Source of the DNA: Bradyrhizobium cosmicum
Lineage (GTDB): Bacteria; Pseudomonadota; Alphaproteobacteria; Rhizobiales; Xanthobacteraceae
Assembly (NCBI RefSeq): GCF_007290395.2
Contig: NZ_CP041656.2
Span: forward strand, 1,054,001-1,118,000
Direction: 5' to 3'
Length of the DNA: 64,000 nt
The translations under genes were made by a program, and so were the position numbers. The notes beneath the pieces are model-generated. The model was given only the letters and a program-made list of their open reading frames with translations, was not told where the DNA came from and searched no databases. Of this stretch, positions 1 through 8,464 are shown in pieces. Position 1 is the stretch's first letter; every line of letters begins with the position of its first letter.

Positions 1-626
1 ACGATGGCGTTGACGCGGGAGCCGTCTGCGAGGCGCGCGTCGCAGATCGGCGAGGATTCGTCGACGCGCCGGCCGACCTGGCTGACGATGCGCTGGCAGA
101 TGTTGAGGAGCTGCTGGTTGTCGCGGAAGCGGATGCCGGTGCGCTGGATCTTGCCGGCGACTTCGATGTAGACGGTGTTGGCGCCGTTGACCATGATGTC
201 GGCGATGTCGTCGCGCGACAGCAGGGGTTCGAGCGGACCGTAGCCGAGAACGTCGTTGCAGATGTCGTCGAGCAGCTCTTCCTGCTCGGCGATCGACATC
301 ACGATGTTCTTGATCGCGATGATCTCGTTGACGATATCGCGGATTTCCTCGCGCGCAGATTCGGAGTCGAGCTTGGCGAGCTGGGCGAGGTCGATGGCCT
401 CGATCAGCGCGCCGAAGATGGTTGCCTTGACCTCGTAGTAGTTGTCCGAGCGGCGGGATTCCATGGACGGCGCAGGCTTCGCCGGGGCGAGCGGCGGCGA
501 GGCGATGGCCGGCGGGGGCGGCGCGCGCGAGACCGCGGGCGCCGGAGCCTGGACAGGCTCTGGCGACACGGCGCCGGGCTTGGGAGCCCGAGTATCGGTG
601 TCTGTTCCGCTACGCTTACCGAACAC
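1..626 (-). CDS. cpaF: CpaF/TadA pilus secretion ATPase, N-terminal part (cut by window edge)
   Basis: This is the hexameric ATPase that powers Tad/Flp pilus assembly at the inner membrane. Only the first 208 codons are visible; the Walker A and B motifs lie beyond the window. The start is GTG at 626-624, with GGAG 7 bases upstream. The first 45 or so residues are Pro/Ala-rich and low in complexity. They are followed by the conserved CpaF N-terminal region, including LLDDICNDVLGYGPLEPLL, DIADIMVNG and RIVSQVGRRVDESSP, which are typical of this family. It is the last visible gene of the Tad operon, 21 bases after cpaE. Family assignment is firm. Confidence 0.93.
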   Translation of the reverse strand, partial: MFGKRSGTDTDTRAPKPGAVSPEPVQAPAPAVSRAPPPPAIASPPLAPAKPAPSMESRRSDNYYEVKATIFGALIEAIDLAQLAKLDSESAREEIRDIVNEIIAIKNIVMSIAEQEELLDDICNDVLGYGPLEPLLSRDDIADIMVNGANTVYIEVAGKIQRTGIRFRDNQQLLNICQRIVSQVGRRVDESSPICDARLADGSRVNAI

Positions 627-647
627 TTAACCACTCCATGCGGCGGC

Positions 648-1913
648 TTATTTTCCCCGCAACTTGTCAATCAGGGGTGAAAACAGGGACGACTTTTGCT
701 TCTTCGTCTCGCTGCGCCCGGTCAGGCGCTGGGCGATCTGAAGGAACATCTCGATCGATTTGTGGTTGGCCGAGATCTCCGCGATCATCTGACCGTTGTT
801 CGCCGCGGAGCCGAATATCTGCGGCTCGAACGGGATCGAGACGACCGGCTGGCTCTCGATCGCCTTGGCGAACTCCGCCGCGGCGATTTCGGGCCGTTTC
901 GGGACGCCGACCTGGTTCAGGCAGTAGAGTGGCGGCCGGTCGTTGGGCCGCGAGGCCTTCAGGAGGTCGAACAGGTTCTTGGTGTTGCGCAAATTGGCCA
1001 GATCCGGCGCCGCCACGATCAGGATGTCGTCCGCCCCGATCAGGGCGCGCTTGGTCCAGCCCGACCATTGATGCGGAACATCGAGCACGATGCAGGGCAT
1101 GGTGGAGCGCAACGTGTCGAACACGGCGTCGAAGGCGTCCGTGCCGAAATCATACACCCGGTCGAGCGTCGCGGGCGCCGCCAACAGGCTGAGATGATCG
1201 GTGCATTTCGACAGAAGGCGGTCAATGAAGGCCGTATCGACCCGATCCGGCGAGAACACGGCGTCCGCAATACCTTGCGGCGGGTCCTGATTGTAGTCGA
1301 GCCCGGCGGTACCGAAGGCAAGGTCGAGATCGGCAACGACCGCGTCCATCGCGAGATCGCGCGCGATCGCCCAGGCGACGTTGTGGGAGATGGTGGACGC
1401 GCCGACGCCGCCCTTGGCGCCGACCACTGCGATGATACGGCCGACTGCCTTGGCTTCCGGCGCCGAGAACAGGTTGCAGATCGAGCGTACGACGTCGATC
1501 GCGCCGACTGGCGCGAGCACATAGTCGCTGACGCCGCGGCGCACCAGTTCGCGATAGAGCGTGACGTCGTTGATGCGGCCGATCACGACCACGCGGGTGC
1601 CGGCGTCGCAGACCGTGGCGAGATGGTCGAGCCCGCCCAAAAGGTCGTTGCGGCCATCGCTCTCGAGTACGATCACATTCGGCGTGGGAGCCGAGCGGTA
1701 GGCTTCGATCGCGGCCGCCATGCCGCCCATCTGGATCTTCAGATGGGCCTTGCCGAGGCGGCGGTCCTCGCCGGCCGACTGCACTGCGGCTGCTGTCTCC
1801 ACGGTCTCGCAGAACGCCTGGACCGACACGCGCGGCGCGGGCGCAATATGCTCCTCGACCGGGGGAGGCGCATCCGGCTGCTCTTCTTGAGTCTGGCGAG
1901 CGTAGCTGATCAT
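648..1913 (-). CDS. cpaE: CpaE, ParA/MinD-like pilus assembly ATPase
   Basis: A 421-residue Tad-pilus protein thought to position or regulate the secretion machine at the inner membrane. Residues about 75-150 form a receiver-like domain (VIVLESDG, VVVIGRIND). A MinD/ParA ATPase follows, with the deviant Walker A KGGVGAST at about residues 167-174 and VVADLDLAFG downstream. The ATG overlaps the cpaD stop codon in an ATGA junction, so translation is probably coupled. Its place between cpaD and cpaF is the standard Tad order. The receiver-like part lacks an obvious full phospho-acceptor pocket, as is usual for CpaE, so control by phosphorylation is not implied. Confidence 0.93.
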   Translation of the reverse strand: MISYARQTQEEQPDAPPPVEEHIAPAPRVSVQAFCETVETAAAVQSAGEDRRLGKAHLKIQMGGMAAAIEAYRSAPTPNVIVLESDGRNDLLGGLDHLATVCDAGTRVVVIGRINDVTLYRELVRRGVSDYVLAPVGAIDVVRSICNLFSAPEAKAVGRIIAVVGAKGGVGASTISHNVAWAIARDLAMDAVVADLDLAFGTAGLDYNQDPPQGIADAVFSPDRVDTAFIDRLLSKCTDHLSLLAAPATLDRVYDFGTDAFDAVFDTLRSTMPCIVLDVPHQWSGWTKRALIGADDILIVAAPDLANLRNTKNLFDLLKASRPNDRPPLYCLNQVGVPKRPEIAAAEFAKAIESQPVVSIPFEPQIFGSAANNGQMIAEISANHKSIEMFLQIAQRLTGRSETKKQKSSLFSPLIDKLRGK

Positions 1914-2644
1914 TTGCCGGTATCGCTGAGTTTGGCCTTGTCGGCTTCAGGATAGGTGGTCGCCGTCGTCATTCCCTTGCGATACTTCTCGAAGGCCGTG
2001 GTGCGACGCGCCGTGTAGGACGGCGTTTCGGGCCGCGGCTGCTCGAGGTCCGACGGATTGTCGACCATCGCAGCGAGGTTGCGCTGCGAGGCGCAGCCGT
2101 AATTGTAGTAGTCCTTGTTTTCGAACCAGCTCTTGTTCTTCATCGAGGGGCCGATGTCCTCCGGCCAAAGTCCACAGGGACCGGCGACCGCGGCGATCCT
2201 GGAATAGGTGAGCCGGATCGGTGGCAGGAAACGCTTGTCTTCCGGCTGGTAGGGGCGAACGCTGATGCCGCGCGGCGGAACACCTGCCGCCGCGAGCATC
2301 GCCTGAATTTCGCGCATCGTGTCTGCGACCGGACGCGCGTTGGGCGTGCCGGACGGCGCGTCGATACGGATGGCGCCGGTACCCTCGTGCAACCAGGCCG
2401 ATGCGACGCCCATCACGTCGGCGCGCTGGGCCGCGGTCAGTCCGCCGCGGGCATGGCCGACGAAGACGACGATCGAGCGGTTCTGCTCCTCGATCGCAAT
2501 CGGGTGACGCTGCTTGTAGTCGTCGGGAATCGAGGCGGTGGTCACCTCGTTGTGCTGGCAGCCGCCGAGTGCAAGCGCGATACCGACAAGCACGCCACCG
2601 AAGCCGATGGCGCGTTTGCGAATCTGGGGTGGTTTTGTGATCAT
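1910..2644 (-). CDS. cpaD: CpaD, Tad pilus biogenesis lipoprotein
   Basis: A periplasm-facing lipoprotein of the Tad pilus system, related to CpaD of Caulobacter. I place the start at MITKPPQ (ATG 2644-2642) because GGGGA lies 8 bases before it. An in-frame ATG at 2665 is possible but would overlap the cpaC stop. The N-terminus has a basic stretch, a hydrophobic segment and the lipobox LGGC at about residues 26-29. The CpaD domain follows, with two central Gly/Pro-rich stretches and C-terminal aromatic residues. It is 244 residues long, within the usual family range. It overlaps cpaE by 4 bases. Confidence 0.9.
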   Translation of the reverse strand: MITKPPQIRKRAIGFGGVLVGIALALGGCQHNEVTTASIPDDYKQRHPIAIEEQNRSIVVFVGHARGGLTAAQRADVMGVASAWLHEGTGAIRIDAPSGTPNARPVADTMREIQAMLAAAGVPPRGISVRPYQPEDKRFLPPIRLTYSRIAAVAGPCGLWPEDIGPSMKNKSWFENKDYYNYGCASQRNLAAMVDNPSDLEQPRPETPSYTARRTTAFEKYRKGMTTATTYPEADKAKLSDTGK

Positions 2645-2664
2645 AACTTGGTCCCCGTTCCGCA

Positions 2665-4158
2665 TCAGTCGGTGATGAAGCCGTATGTGCCGCGGTAGTT
2701 CCTGGCTGGCTCGGTTTTGCCGGGCACGCCGTAGATGCGGTTGATGTTGCCGATCAGCTCGGCCTGCGGATCTGCGGGTGCGGCGAAGCCGTCATCCGGC
2801 CGCGACAGGTCCTTCGGTGCCACCGCGCGAACGACATAGGGCGTCACGATCACGACCAGCTCGGTGGTGTTGTTGACGAAGTCGCGGCTGCGGAACAGGG
2901 TGCCGAGGATCGGAAGCTGCATCAGTCCCGGCAGTCCGCTGACCGCCTGCTTGGTCTGCTGCTGAATCAGGCCGGCCATTGCCATCGCGCCGCCGGAGGG
3001 AATCTCCAGCGAGGTCTCCGCGCGGCGGGTCTTGATCGAGGGCACCGTCAGCGAGTTCACCGACGTCGAGGTCACGGCCTGAGACAGCGTGATCGCATTC
3101 TCGTTCGACAGCTCCGAGACCTCGGTCATCACGCGCAGGCTGATCTTGCCCTCGCTCAGCACCACGGGGGTGAAGTTGAGCGAGATACCGAACTTCTTGA
3201 AGCTGATCTGGGTGGTACAGACATGCGTGGTGGGATCGCACGAATAGCCTGCCGGGACCGGGAATTCGCCGCCGGCGAGGAATGTCGCCGACTCGCCCGA
3301 GATCGCGGTCAGGTTCGGCTCGGCCAGCGTCCGGATCACGCCTGCGGTTTCCATCGCGCGCAGGGTCGCCTGCACCGACGGCGTCGCGCCGAACTTCGTC
3401 GTCAGCGAGTTGCCATCCACCAGGTTCTTGCCGAGGGCCGTGAAGGGGTTCGAGTTGGTGAAGCTCACCACCGAGGTGCCGTAGTTCAGGTTCGCCGTGA
3501 GGTCGATGCCGAGTTGCTTGACCACGGTGCGCGCAACCTCGGCGACCGTCACCTTCAGCATGACCTGGTCGCGGCCGCGGACCACGATCGAATTCACCAC
3601 CTTGTCGATGCCGCCGGCGAGGCGCACGGCGAGATCGTTGGCCTGCTGTGCTTCCAGTGGATTCGCCGCCGTGCCGGTCAGGACGACGCCGTCGCCGAGC
3701 CCGTCGATCTGGATGTCGGAATTGGGCAGGATCTGCTTCAGTGCGGCCCGGAGGCCGTTGAGGTCGCGCTTGACCGCGATGTCATAGGCCGCGATCTGCT
3801 GGCCGGCGGAGTCGAAGAACACGATGGTGGTCTGACCGACCGCGGCGCCGATGATGTAGGCGCGCTGCGATGACCGGACCACCGCATTGGCGATCTTGGG
3901 ATCGGCGACAAGCACGTCCTTGATGTCGCGCGGCAGGTCGATCACGATCGACTTGCCGACACCGAGCGAGAGGAAGCGCGCGTTCATCTGGCCGTCGGCG
4001 GCCGCGATCTGCGCAACGGGGCGGTAGTCGGCGGCGACCACCGGGCTGAGCACCGGGTTGAGTGTCAGCGCGAAGACGGCCGAAAACGACAGGGCGCGGA
4101 CCACGGAGGTCCGCATCGTTGCCAAATCTGCCCCGCATTTCATATCGACAGTCCTCAT
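2665..4158 (-). CDS. cpaC: CpaC, outer-membrane secretin of the Tad pilus
   Basis: A 497-residue secretin subunit (RcpA/CpaC) that forms the outer-membrane channel for the pilus. A signal peptide spans about residues 15-43 (VVRALSFSAVFALTLNPVLSPVVA). The pilus-assembly N-domain follows at about 60-130 (GKSIVIDLPRDIKDVLVADP), then a BON-like region and the secretin core at about 250-440, with the family signatures VPAGY and GGLIQQQ-like GLIQQQTKQ. The ATG at 4158 overlaps the cpaB stop by 4 bases. A second start, MKCGAD (4143), is possible. The same N-domain recurs as a separate secreted protein at 7350-7847. Confidence 0.94.
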   Translation of the reverse strand: MRTVDMKCGADLATMRTSVVRALSFSAVFALTLNPVLSPVVAADYRPVAQIAAADGQMNARFLSLGVGKSIVIDLPRDIKDVLVADPKIANAVVRSSQRAYIIGAAVGQTTIVFFDSAGQQIAAYDIAVKRDLNGLRAALKQILPNSDIQIDGLGDGVVLTGTAANPLEAQQANDLAVRLAGGIDKVVNSIVVRGRDQVMLKVTVAEVARTVVKQLGIDLTANLNYGTSVVSFTNSNPFTALGKNLVDGNSLTTKFGATPSVQATLRAMETAGVIRTLAEPNLTAISGESATFLAGGEFPVPAGYSCDPTTHVCTTQISFKKFGISLNFTPVVLSEGKISLRVMTEVSELSNENAITLSQAVTSTSVNSLTVPSIKTRRAETSLEIPSGGAMAMAGLIQQQTKQAVSGLPGLMQLPILGTLFRSRDFVNNTTELVVIVTPYVVRAVAPKDLSRPDDGFAAPADPQAELIGNINRIYGVPGKTEPARNYRGTYGFITD

Positions 4159-4952
4159 TGTGCCTTCGCCGTCGAGCTTGGGATTCCGTAGCGAATGATC
4201 GAAACGCTATCGCGCTTCCGTGCGGAGTCATCGAGCGTGATCTCGCTCATCTTGACGTCGACGATGCTGCGCAGCGCCAGCGACAGCGTGCCGCTCTGCC
4301 GTGCCGCGGACAGCGTCGCGGTCTGGGCGGGATTGAGCTCGAGGGTGACGGTCTTGCCGATCACTGCGTTCTGGCCGTCCTTCTCCTTCGGCGCCTGGTC
4401 GATCGCCAGCACGCGGACATTGGCCAGGATGATCTCGGACGTCACGATGTCCTGGGCGGCGGCGCTCTGGTCGGGATTCTTGAGGCGGCGCGTCAGAAGC
4501 ACGTCGACGCGATCGTTCGGCAGGATGAAGCCGCCGGCGCCGGTCTCCGGCGAGATTTCGGTCGAGATCGCGCGCATGCCGGTCGGCAGGATCGCGGCCA
4601 TGAAGCCGGAGCCCTCGGCCTTGACCAGCTTCTGGTCGCGGATCGGTTCACCCTGGATGAAGGGGGCGCGCGCAATCGAACCGGTGACCTGGGTCACCCC
4701 CTCGGGACGCTCGTTGCGGCGGATGAAGGTGGCGCTGGCGGTCGCAGCCGGCCAAGTCTGCCATTGCACGTCTTCCGGCTTCACGGTCTGGCCGAGGCCG
4801 ATGTCGTTCTTGGCCACCAGGACGTCGACGGTCGGAAGCTGCGCGACCGGAGCCGCCGGTGGCGGCGCAGTGTCCGAGCCGCTCGCCAGGTACGCGGCGA
4901 CACCGCCGGCGCAGATGGCGACCGTCAGGACGACAATGCGTGCCCTATTCAT
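4155..4952 (-). CDS. cpaB: CpaB, SAF-domain pilus assembly protein
   Basis: A 265-residue periplasmic Tad protein (RcpC/CpaB family) thought to stabilise the secretin and contact peptidoglycan. I chose MNRARIVVL (4952) as the start because it begins directly with an uncleaved signal or membrane anchor (IVVLTVAICAGGVAAYLASG). A longer reading to 5024 has no family-like sequence. Residues about 45-110 form a SAF domain (VDVLVAKNDIGLGQTVKPEDV), followed by the RcpC domain (IARAPFIQGEPI, RVDVLLTRR). It overlaps cpaC by 4 bases. Confidence 0.92.
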   Translation of the reverse strand: MNRARIVVLTVAICAGGVAAYLASGSDTAPPPAAPVAQLPTVDVLVAKNDIGLGQTVKPEDVQWQTWPAATASATFIRRNERPEGVTQVTGSIARAPFIQGEPIRDQKLVKAEGSGFMAAILPTGMRAISTEISPETGAGGFILPNDRVDVLLTRRLKNPDQSAAAQDIVTSEIILANVRVLAIDQAPKEKDGQNAVIGKTVTLELNPAQTATLSAARQSGTLSLALRSIVDVKMSEITLDDSARKRDSVSIIRYGIPSSTAKAQ

Positions 4953-5079
4953 ACGCTTCACTTTCCAACAAAACGCCGCGACGCTGCCGCCGCCGTAATC
5001 GGCAGTTGACCAGCTATTCGTCAAAGCATGGTTAATGAGGCGTATCTAAATCGGCTTAACGCCGGGTTTACCCGTGTGT

Positions 5080-5604
5080 TCAGCGCAGTGCGAGATGGGC
5101 GAGGTCGATCGCCTTCACCCATTCGGTCTCCGGGTAGACCGTCAGCGCGCCAAGCGTGAGCGCGATACCATACGGAATCCCGCTCTCCTTGGCGTGCAGC
5201 CGTGCGAGCCAGGCTTGGCCCGCCAGTCCGTAAGGCAGCGGCCATTGCCGGAACTGGAGCAGGAGCAGCGTCAGCGCTCCGCCGAACAGCGAAGCGTAGA
5301 GCAGGAAATCCATCAACTGTGCGAAGCCGAACCAGAGCGCAACGGAAGCTGCGATCTTGGCGTCCCCGCCGCCCATCCAGCCCATCGCAAAGCAGGTGAA
5401 GGCCACGGCCAGGAGCAACGCGCCGGCGCCGACATGGGTCAGCATCTCGTAAGGTGCCATGCCACCGGCAAGAGCGAGCACGAAGAAGCCGGCAACCAGC
5501 GCCAGCGACACGCGGTTCGAGATGGTCATCGTGAAGAGATCGCTGGCGGCGGCGAATGCCATCAAGGCCGGGAAGAGCAGAAGGCGCGCAAGGTCGAGGA
5601 TCAT
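5080..5604 (-). CDS. cpaA: CpaA/TadV prepilin peptidase (aspartic, membrane-bound)
   Basis: A 174-residue integral membrane peptidase of the A24 family that cleaves the Flp pilin leader. The two catalytic aspartates are visible: D22 in SDLFTMTISN and D81 in the GGGD motif (GWMGGGDAK). At least four hydrophobic segments are seen (about 4-20, 34-48, 58-75, 88-110). It lacks the N-terminal methyltransferase domain of type IV PilD, as expected for Tad-type enzymes. It lies 127 bases upstream of cpaB and downstream of the pilin gene, and presumably acts on that pilin. Confidence 0.92.
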   Translation of the reverse strand: MILDLARLLLFPALMAFAAASDLFTMTISNRVSLALVAGFFVLALAGGMAPYEMLTHVGAGALLLAVAFTCFAMGWMGGGDAKIAASVALWFGFAQLMDFLLYASLFGGALTLLLLQFRQWPLPYGLAGQAWLARLHAKESGIPYGIALTLGALTVYPETEWVKAIDLAHLALR

Positions 5605-5727
5605 GGGCTGCGTCTTGAGCCTGGGTTCGTCGCGGGATCGAAGCGTCGCCGCATGCTAGCCGGCAGTGTTAAACAAACCGAAAACGGAGGCAGCGGCTTT
5701 GAGTCCAGGAAGTCGCCGATGGCCCGC

Positions 5728-5868
5728 TCACCACACGCTGGCAATACGCAACGCGATGGCGGCCATCGCAACCAGCAGCGCGAGGCAAACCCAATAGGCC
5801 GGCGTCTCGGTCGACGCCGTCTCGCTGGCCGCAACCGCGGCATCGGTTCTGTACTTGCGCAACGCCAC
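5728..5868 (-). CDS. possible 46-residue single-span membrane protein in the Tad operon
   Basis: A short frame with a GTG start at 5868-5866 and a GGCGAG-like sequence a few bases upstream. The product would be VALRKYRTDAAV, an acidic/Thr-rich linker, one hydrophobic span (YWVCLALLVAMAAIALRIA) and the end SVW. Net layout is a basic N-terminus and one membrane helix. It sits between the pilin terminator and cpaA, where small Tad-associated membrane peptides could occur, but I do not recognise a family. A competing frame from 5924 to 5601 is Arg/Pro-rich and looks like non-coding read-through. The call rests only on composition and position. Confidence 0.4.
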   Translation of the reverse strand: MALRKYRTDAAVAASETASTETPAYWVCLALLVAMAAIALRIASVW

Positions 5869-5884
5869 TGGAACTCGCCGTACT

Positions 5885-5919
5885 CAAAAAAACAAAGGCC
5901 CCGGAGATCCGGGGCTTTT
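5885..5919 (-). terminator. intrinsic terminator after the Flp pilin gene
   Basis: GCCCCGGA and TCCGGGGC arms at 5898-5915 form a strong hairpin. On the minus strand a T-rich tract (complement of the A-run at 5886-5896) follows it. It lies 20 bases after the pilin stop and before cpaA, so the downstream cpa genes would need read-through or their own promoter. This would give an excess of pilin over machinery. Confidence 0.8.
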
Positions 5920-5938
5920 GCCATCGTCGGTCGGTCGC

Positions 5939-6103
5939 TTACTTCAGCGAGGAGCTGATCGAGCCGAACTTGGTGTTCAGCGAGGTGCCGAGACTGTTGA
6001 CGACCGTGATGATGGCCAGCGCGATGCCGGCGGCGATCAGGCCGTATTCGATGGCGGTGGCGCCGGATTCATCCTTCACGAAACGTGCAATCAGGTTCTG
6101 CAT
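5939..6103 (-). CDS. flp: Flp/Fap-type major pilin
   Basis: A 54-residue Flp-type prepilin, the structural subunit of the Tad pilus. It starts MQNLIARFVKDESG, followed by the processed form ATAIEYGLIAAG. Cleavage is expected after G14, which leaves the conserved Glu-Tyr pair (E19, Y20) at positions 5-6 of the mature pilin. The rest is a single hydrophobic helix (IALAIITVVNSLG) and a short polar tail ending SSLK. The start has GGAG 8 bases upstream. A terminator follows immediately and the processing enzyme CpaA is two frames downstream. Only one pilin copy is seen in the window. Confidence 0.93.
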   Translation of the reverse strand: MQNLIARFVKDESGATAIEYGLIAAGIALAIITVVNSLGTSLNTKFGSISSSLK

Positions 6104-6366
6104 GAACTTAACTCCATCGGGGGTTGGATCGCCTCGTTCGGCGCTGTGATTGACGCGATGACCATGTGAGGCGAGCTCTTTCGGTAGAGTTAATTCGATC
6201 GCGCAAACCAGTTTCCTTCCCGATGCTTTTGCCCAGAGTGAATTTCGCCTTAAGACGGTTGTTGAATTTCACCGGCACCAAATGCAGCGCAATCGCGGCC
6301 GACTTCACCCTCCCTTAAATTTCGCGGAGTAGGCCTAGGCAGGCAGGATCCGGAAGAGAGGCGACG

Positions 6367-7194
6367 ATGTCGAGCTTACCCATGCAGGTCGCCCTGATGC
6401 TCGGCGAGACGATCGAAAAGGTGATCCCCGTCACCTTCGTGCTTGCGGCGGTCTTCACCGTGCTCGAGCATTTCTGGGCGTGCAATCCCGGCGCGCCGTG
6501 GTGGCGCAAGCGCGAGATCATCACCGATATCTGCTACTGGTTCTTCGTTCCGGTGTTCGCCCGCACCATGCGGATCGGCCTCCTGATCGTCGGTGCCGGC
6601 GCCGTCTTCAACATCCACGATGCCGACGAACTCATCGCCTTCTACGACAATGGCCATGGCCCGCTGGCGCAATTGCCACTGTGGCTGCAGGCCATCCTGT
6701 TCGTGGTGCTGTCTGATTTCATGCTGTACTGGCTGCATCGACTGTTCCACGGCGGCGGGTTCTGGAAGTACCACGCCATCCATCATTCGTCGGAAGAGAT
6801 CGGATGGATCTCCGCGGCCCGTTTCCATCCCGTCAATCTCATGCTCGGGACGATCAGCGTCGACGTCGTGTTGCTGATGGCCGGCGTTTCCCCCAACGTC
6901 ATGATCTGGGTCGGGCCGTTCACCACCTTCCATTCGGCCTTCGTGCACGCCAACCTGAACTGGACCTTCGGGCCGTTCAAATATGTGCTGGCGACGCCGG
7001 TGTTCCACCGCTGGCACCACACCGGGCTCGAAGTGGGCGGCGACACCAATTTCGCCGGGACGTTCCCGATCTGGGATGTGCTGTTCGGCACCTTCCGGAT
7101 GCCGGTGGGCGAACTGCCGAAAGATTACGGCAAGGACGAAGCGACCATGCCGAAGGAGATCGCCGGCCAGCTCGCCTATCCGTTCCGCCAGTAG
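6367..7194 (+). CDS. sterol desaturase / fatty acid hydroxylase family membrane protein
   Basis: A 275-residue di-iron membrane oxygenase of the fatty acid hydroxylase superfamily. Hydrophobic segments lie at about 18-36, 56-80 and 105-125. The histidine clusters HRLFH, HAIHHSSE and HRWHH are present in the right order and would hold the two irons. The ATG at 6367 has GGAAGAGAGG just upstream. It is transcribed divergently from the pilin, across a 263-base gap in which I see no clear regulatory motif. The substrate is unknown: rhizobial members could act on hopanoids, carotenoids, fatty acids or sterol-like lipids. Confidence 0.85.
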   Translation: MSSLPMQVALMLGETIEKVIPVTFVLAAVFTVLEHFWACNPGAPWWRKREIITDICYWFFVPVFARTMRIGLLIVGAGAVFNIHDADELIAFYDNGHGPLAQLPLWLQAILFVVLSDFMLYWLHRLFHGGGFWKYHAIHHSSEEIGWISAARFHPVNLMLGTISVDVVLLMAGVSPNVMIWVGPFTTFHSAFVHANLNWTFGPFKYVLATPVFHRWHHTGLEVGGDTNFAGTFPIWDVLFGTFRMPVGELPKDYGKDEATMPKEIAGQLAYPFRQ

Positions 7195-7349
7195 CCGGCC
7201 TCATGAGGCGGCAAAACGCCAGTCCGTTCAAACAATGGTCGGCGAATTTGCGGAACGTTCACGAATTAAGGGCAGGTTAGCCGGGTCGGGCACCGGCTCC
7301 GCCGTATCTGGTCGCTTCTGCCGGTTTGTGACGTCCCGGGGGTAAGAGT

Positions 7350-7847
7350 ATGCGTAAAGAGTTGCTGCGCCGCCATGCGCGCGTTTGTCTTCTGGTTGCG
7401 GCCGCGGTGCTGGCATCGCCGGCTGCCGGCCTTGCCGAGCCCACTGCTGACACCATCGCCGTCAATGTCGACCAAGCCAAGCTGGTCCGGCTCCCCGGGA
7501 AGGTGGCGACCATCGTGGTCGGCAATCCCCTCATCGCCGACGTCACGCTTCAGCCTGGCGGCATGATCGTCGTGACAGGGAAGGGATATGGTGCCACCAA
7601 TTTCATCGCGCTCGACCGGGGCGGCGAGATTCTGGTCGACCGCCAGATCCAGGTCGAAGGTCCGAGCGATCGCCTTGTCACGGTCTATCGCGGGATCGAG
7701 CGCGAGTCCTATAGCTGCATGCCGGTCTGCCAGCGCCGCGTGACGCTGGGTGACAGCGACACCTACTTCAATAACACGATGAGTCAGGCCGGTTCGCTAA
7801 GCAGCAGTGCCAGCGGCGGTGCCAGCGCGGGAGCCAAACCCAACTAG
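7350..7847 (+). CDS. secreted protein with a pilus-assembly (CpaC-like) N-terminal domain
   Basis: A 165-residue exported protein. A signal peptide (VCLLVAAAVLASPAAGLA) ends near residue 29. It is followed by about 75 residues matching the N-domain of CpaC: KLVRLPGKVATIVVGNPLIADV here against KSIVIDLPRDIKDVLVADP in CpaC. There is no secretin barrel. The tail carries SCMPVCQRR, so a disulphide is possible, and ends in a Ser/Gly/Ala linker. A terminator follows. Free-standing copies occur near Tad loci in rhizobia; a role as an accessory to the secretin is inferred from homology and proximity. Confidence 0.8.
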   Translation: MRKELLRRHARVCLLVAAAVLASPAAGLAEPTADTIAVNVDQAKLVRLPGKVATIVVGNPLIADVTLQPGGMIVVTGKGYGATNFIALDRGGEILVDRQIQVEGPSDRLVTVYRGIERESYSCMPVCQRRVTLGDSDTYFNNTMSQAGSLSSSASGGASAGAKPN

Positions 7848-7904
7848 CAGGATCGGTTGGAGGATCGTCTGATCCTGCAAGCGCGCCAGCTTCCTTCGGA
7901 CATG

Positions 7905-7936
7905 AAAAAAGGCCGTGCATTTTGCACGGCCTTTTC
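7905..7936. terminator. bidirectional intrinsic terminator
   Basis: The arms GGCCGTGCA (7911-7919) and TGCACGGCC (7923-7931) enclose a 3-base loop and are flanked by an A-run before and a T-run after. It can therefore stop the plus-strand gene ending at 7847 and the minus-strand cold-shock gene ending at 7983. Confidence 0.88.
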
Positions 7937-7982
7937 CTTTGGCTCGTTCGCCAGAACCGATACGGGCCGAAGGCCCGCAGGC

Positions 7983-8195
7983 TCAACCTGCGGCGCGGAG
8001 GTTGTCCGCTGCCGACTTGCCGGAACGGCGGTCGGCCACGATCTCGTAGGAGATCTTCTGGCCTTCGCGCAGCGAGCCGAGGCCGGCGCGCTCGACGGCG
8101 CTGATGTGTACGAAAACGTCCTGGCCGCCGTCGTCGGGCTGGATGAAGCCGAAGCCCTTGGTCGCGTTAAACCACTTCACGGTTCCCATGCTCAT
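7983..8195 (-). CDS. cspA: cold shock protein (CspA family)
   Basis: A 70-residue nucleic-acid-binding OB-fold protein that melts RNA structure. RNP1 (KGFGFI) and RNP2 (DVFVHI) are both intact, in the usual spacing after [19 protein letters not shown]. The start is MSMGTVKWF at 8195, with AAGGGA 7-8 bases upstream; a longer frame to 8228 has no homology. The C-terminus ([13 protein letters not shown]) is typical of rhizobial Csp. It lies downstream of rhlE and infA on the same strand. The leader contains a hairpin at 8230-8245. Confidence 0.93.
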   Translation of the reverse strand: MSMGTVKWFNATKGFGFIQPDDGGQDVFVHISAVERAGLGSLREGQKISYEIVADRRSGKSAADNLRAAG

Positions 8196-8229
8196 GGGGT
8201 AGTCCCTTCTCAGATCACACAATGTCAAA

Positions 8230-8245
8230 GCCCGCTCGCGCGGGC
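8230..8245 (-). promoter_or_regulatory. hairpin in the csp 5' leader
   Basis: The arms GCCCGC and GCGGGC with a 4-base loop lie 35 bases before the csp start. Csp mRNAs often carry temperature-responsive leaders, so this could be such an element. Only the pairing is seen; function is inferred. Confidence 0.4.
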
Positions 8246-8388
8246 AGGTTAGATCGAATTTTTGGAAGGGTCGTCAGCGTGTCTGAACCGGCTGTACCGG
8301 TGGATGCTAATGTCGTCCGGCCGAAAATCGATTAGTTCATTTTATTGGATTTAGAGCCCCAAAACAATCCTGACGTGCACGATTTTTT

Positions 8389-8414
8389 GATCCGCCGTGT
8401 GCGCACGGCGGATC
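8389..8414. other. perfect 11-bp inverted repeat between infA and csp
   Basis: GATCCGCCGTG and its complement CACGGCGGATC flank a 4-base loop. A T6 run lies on the plus-strand 5' side, so the U-tract is on the wrong side for a normal terminator in either direction. It lies 51 bases beyond the infA stop on the minus strand. It could end infA without a U-tract, stabilise the mRNA 3' end, or be part of a long csp leader. Confidence 0.6.
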
Positions 8415-8464
8415 AGAATACAGGTCGGAATTTTAGTTCCGTGCTCGCGCGCGGATGGGCCGTT

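Noticed and set aside
5601..5924. A 107-residue frame between pilin and cpaA on the minus strand
   Set aside because: Starts inside the terminator hairpin and is Arg/Pro-rich; the 46-residue frame in another register is the better candidate.
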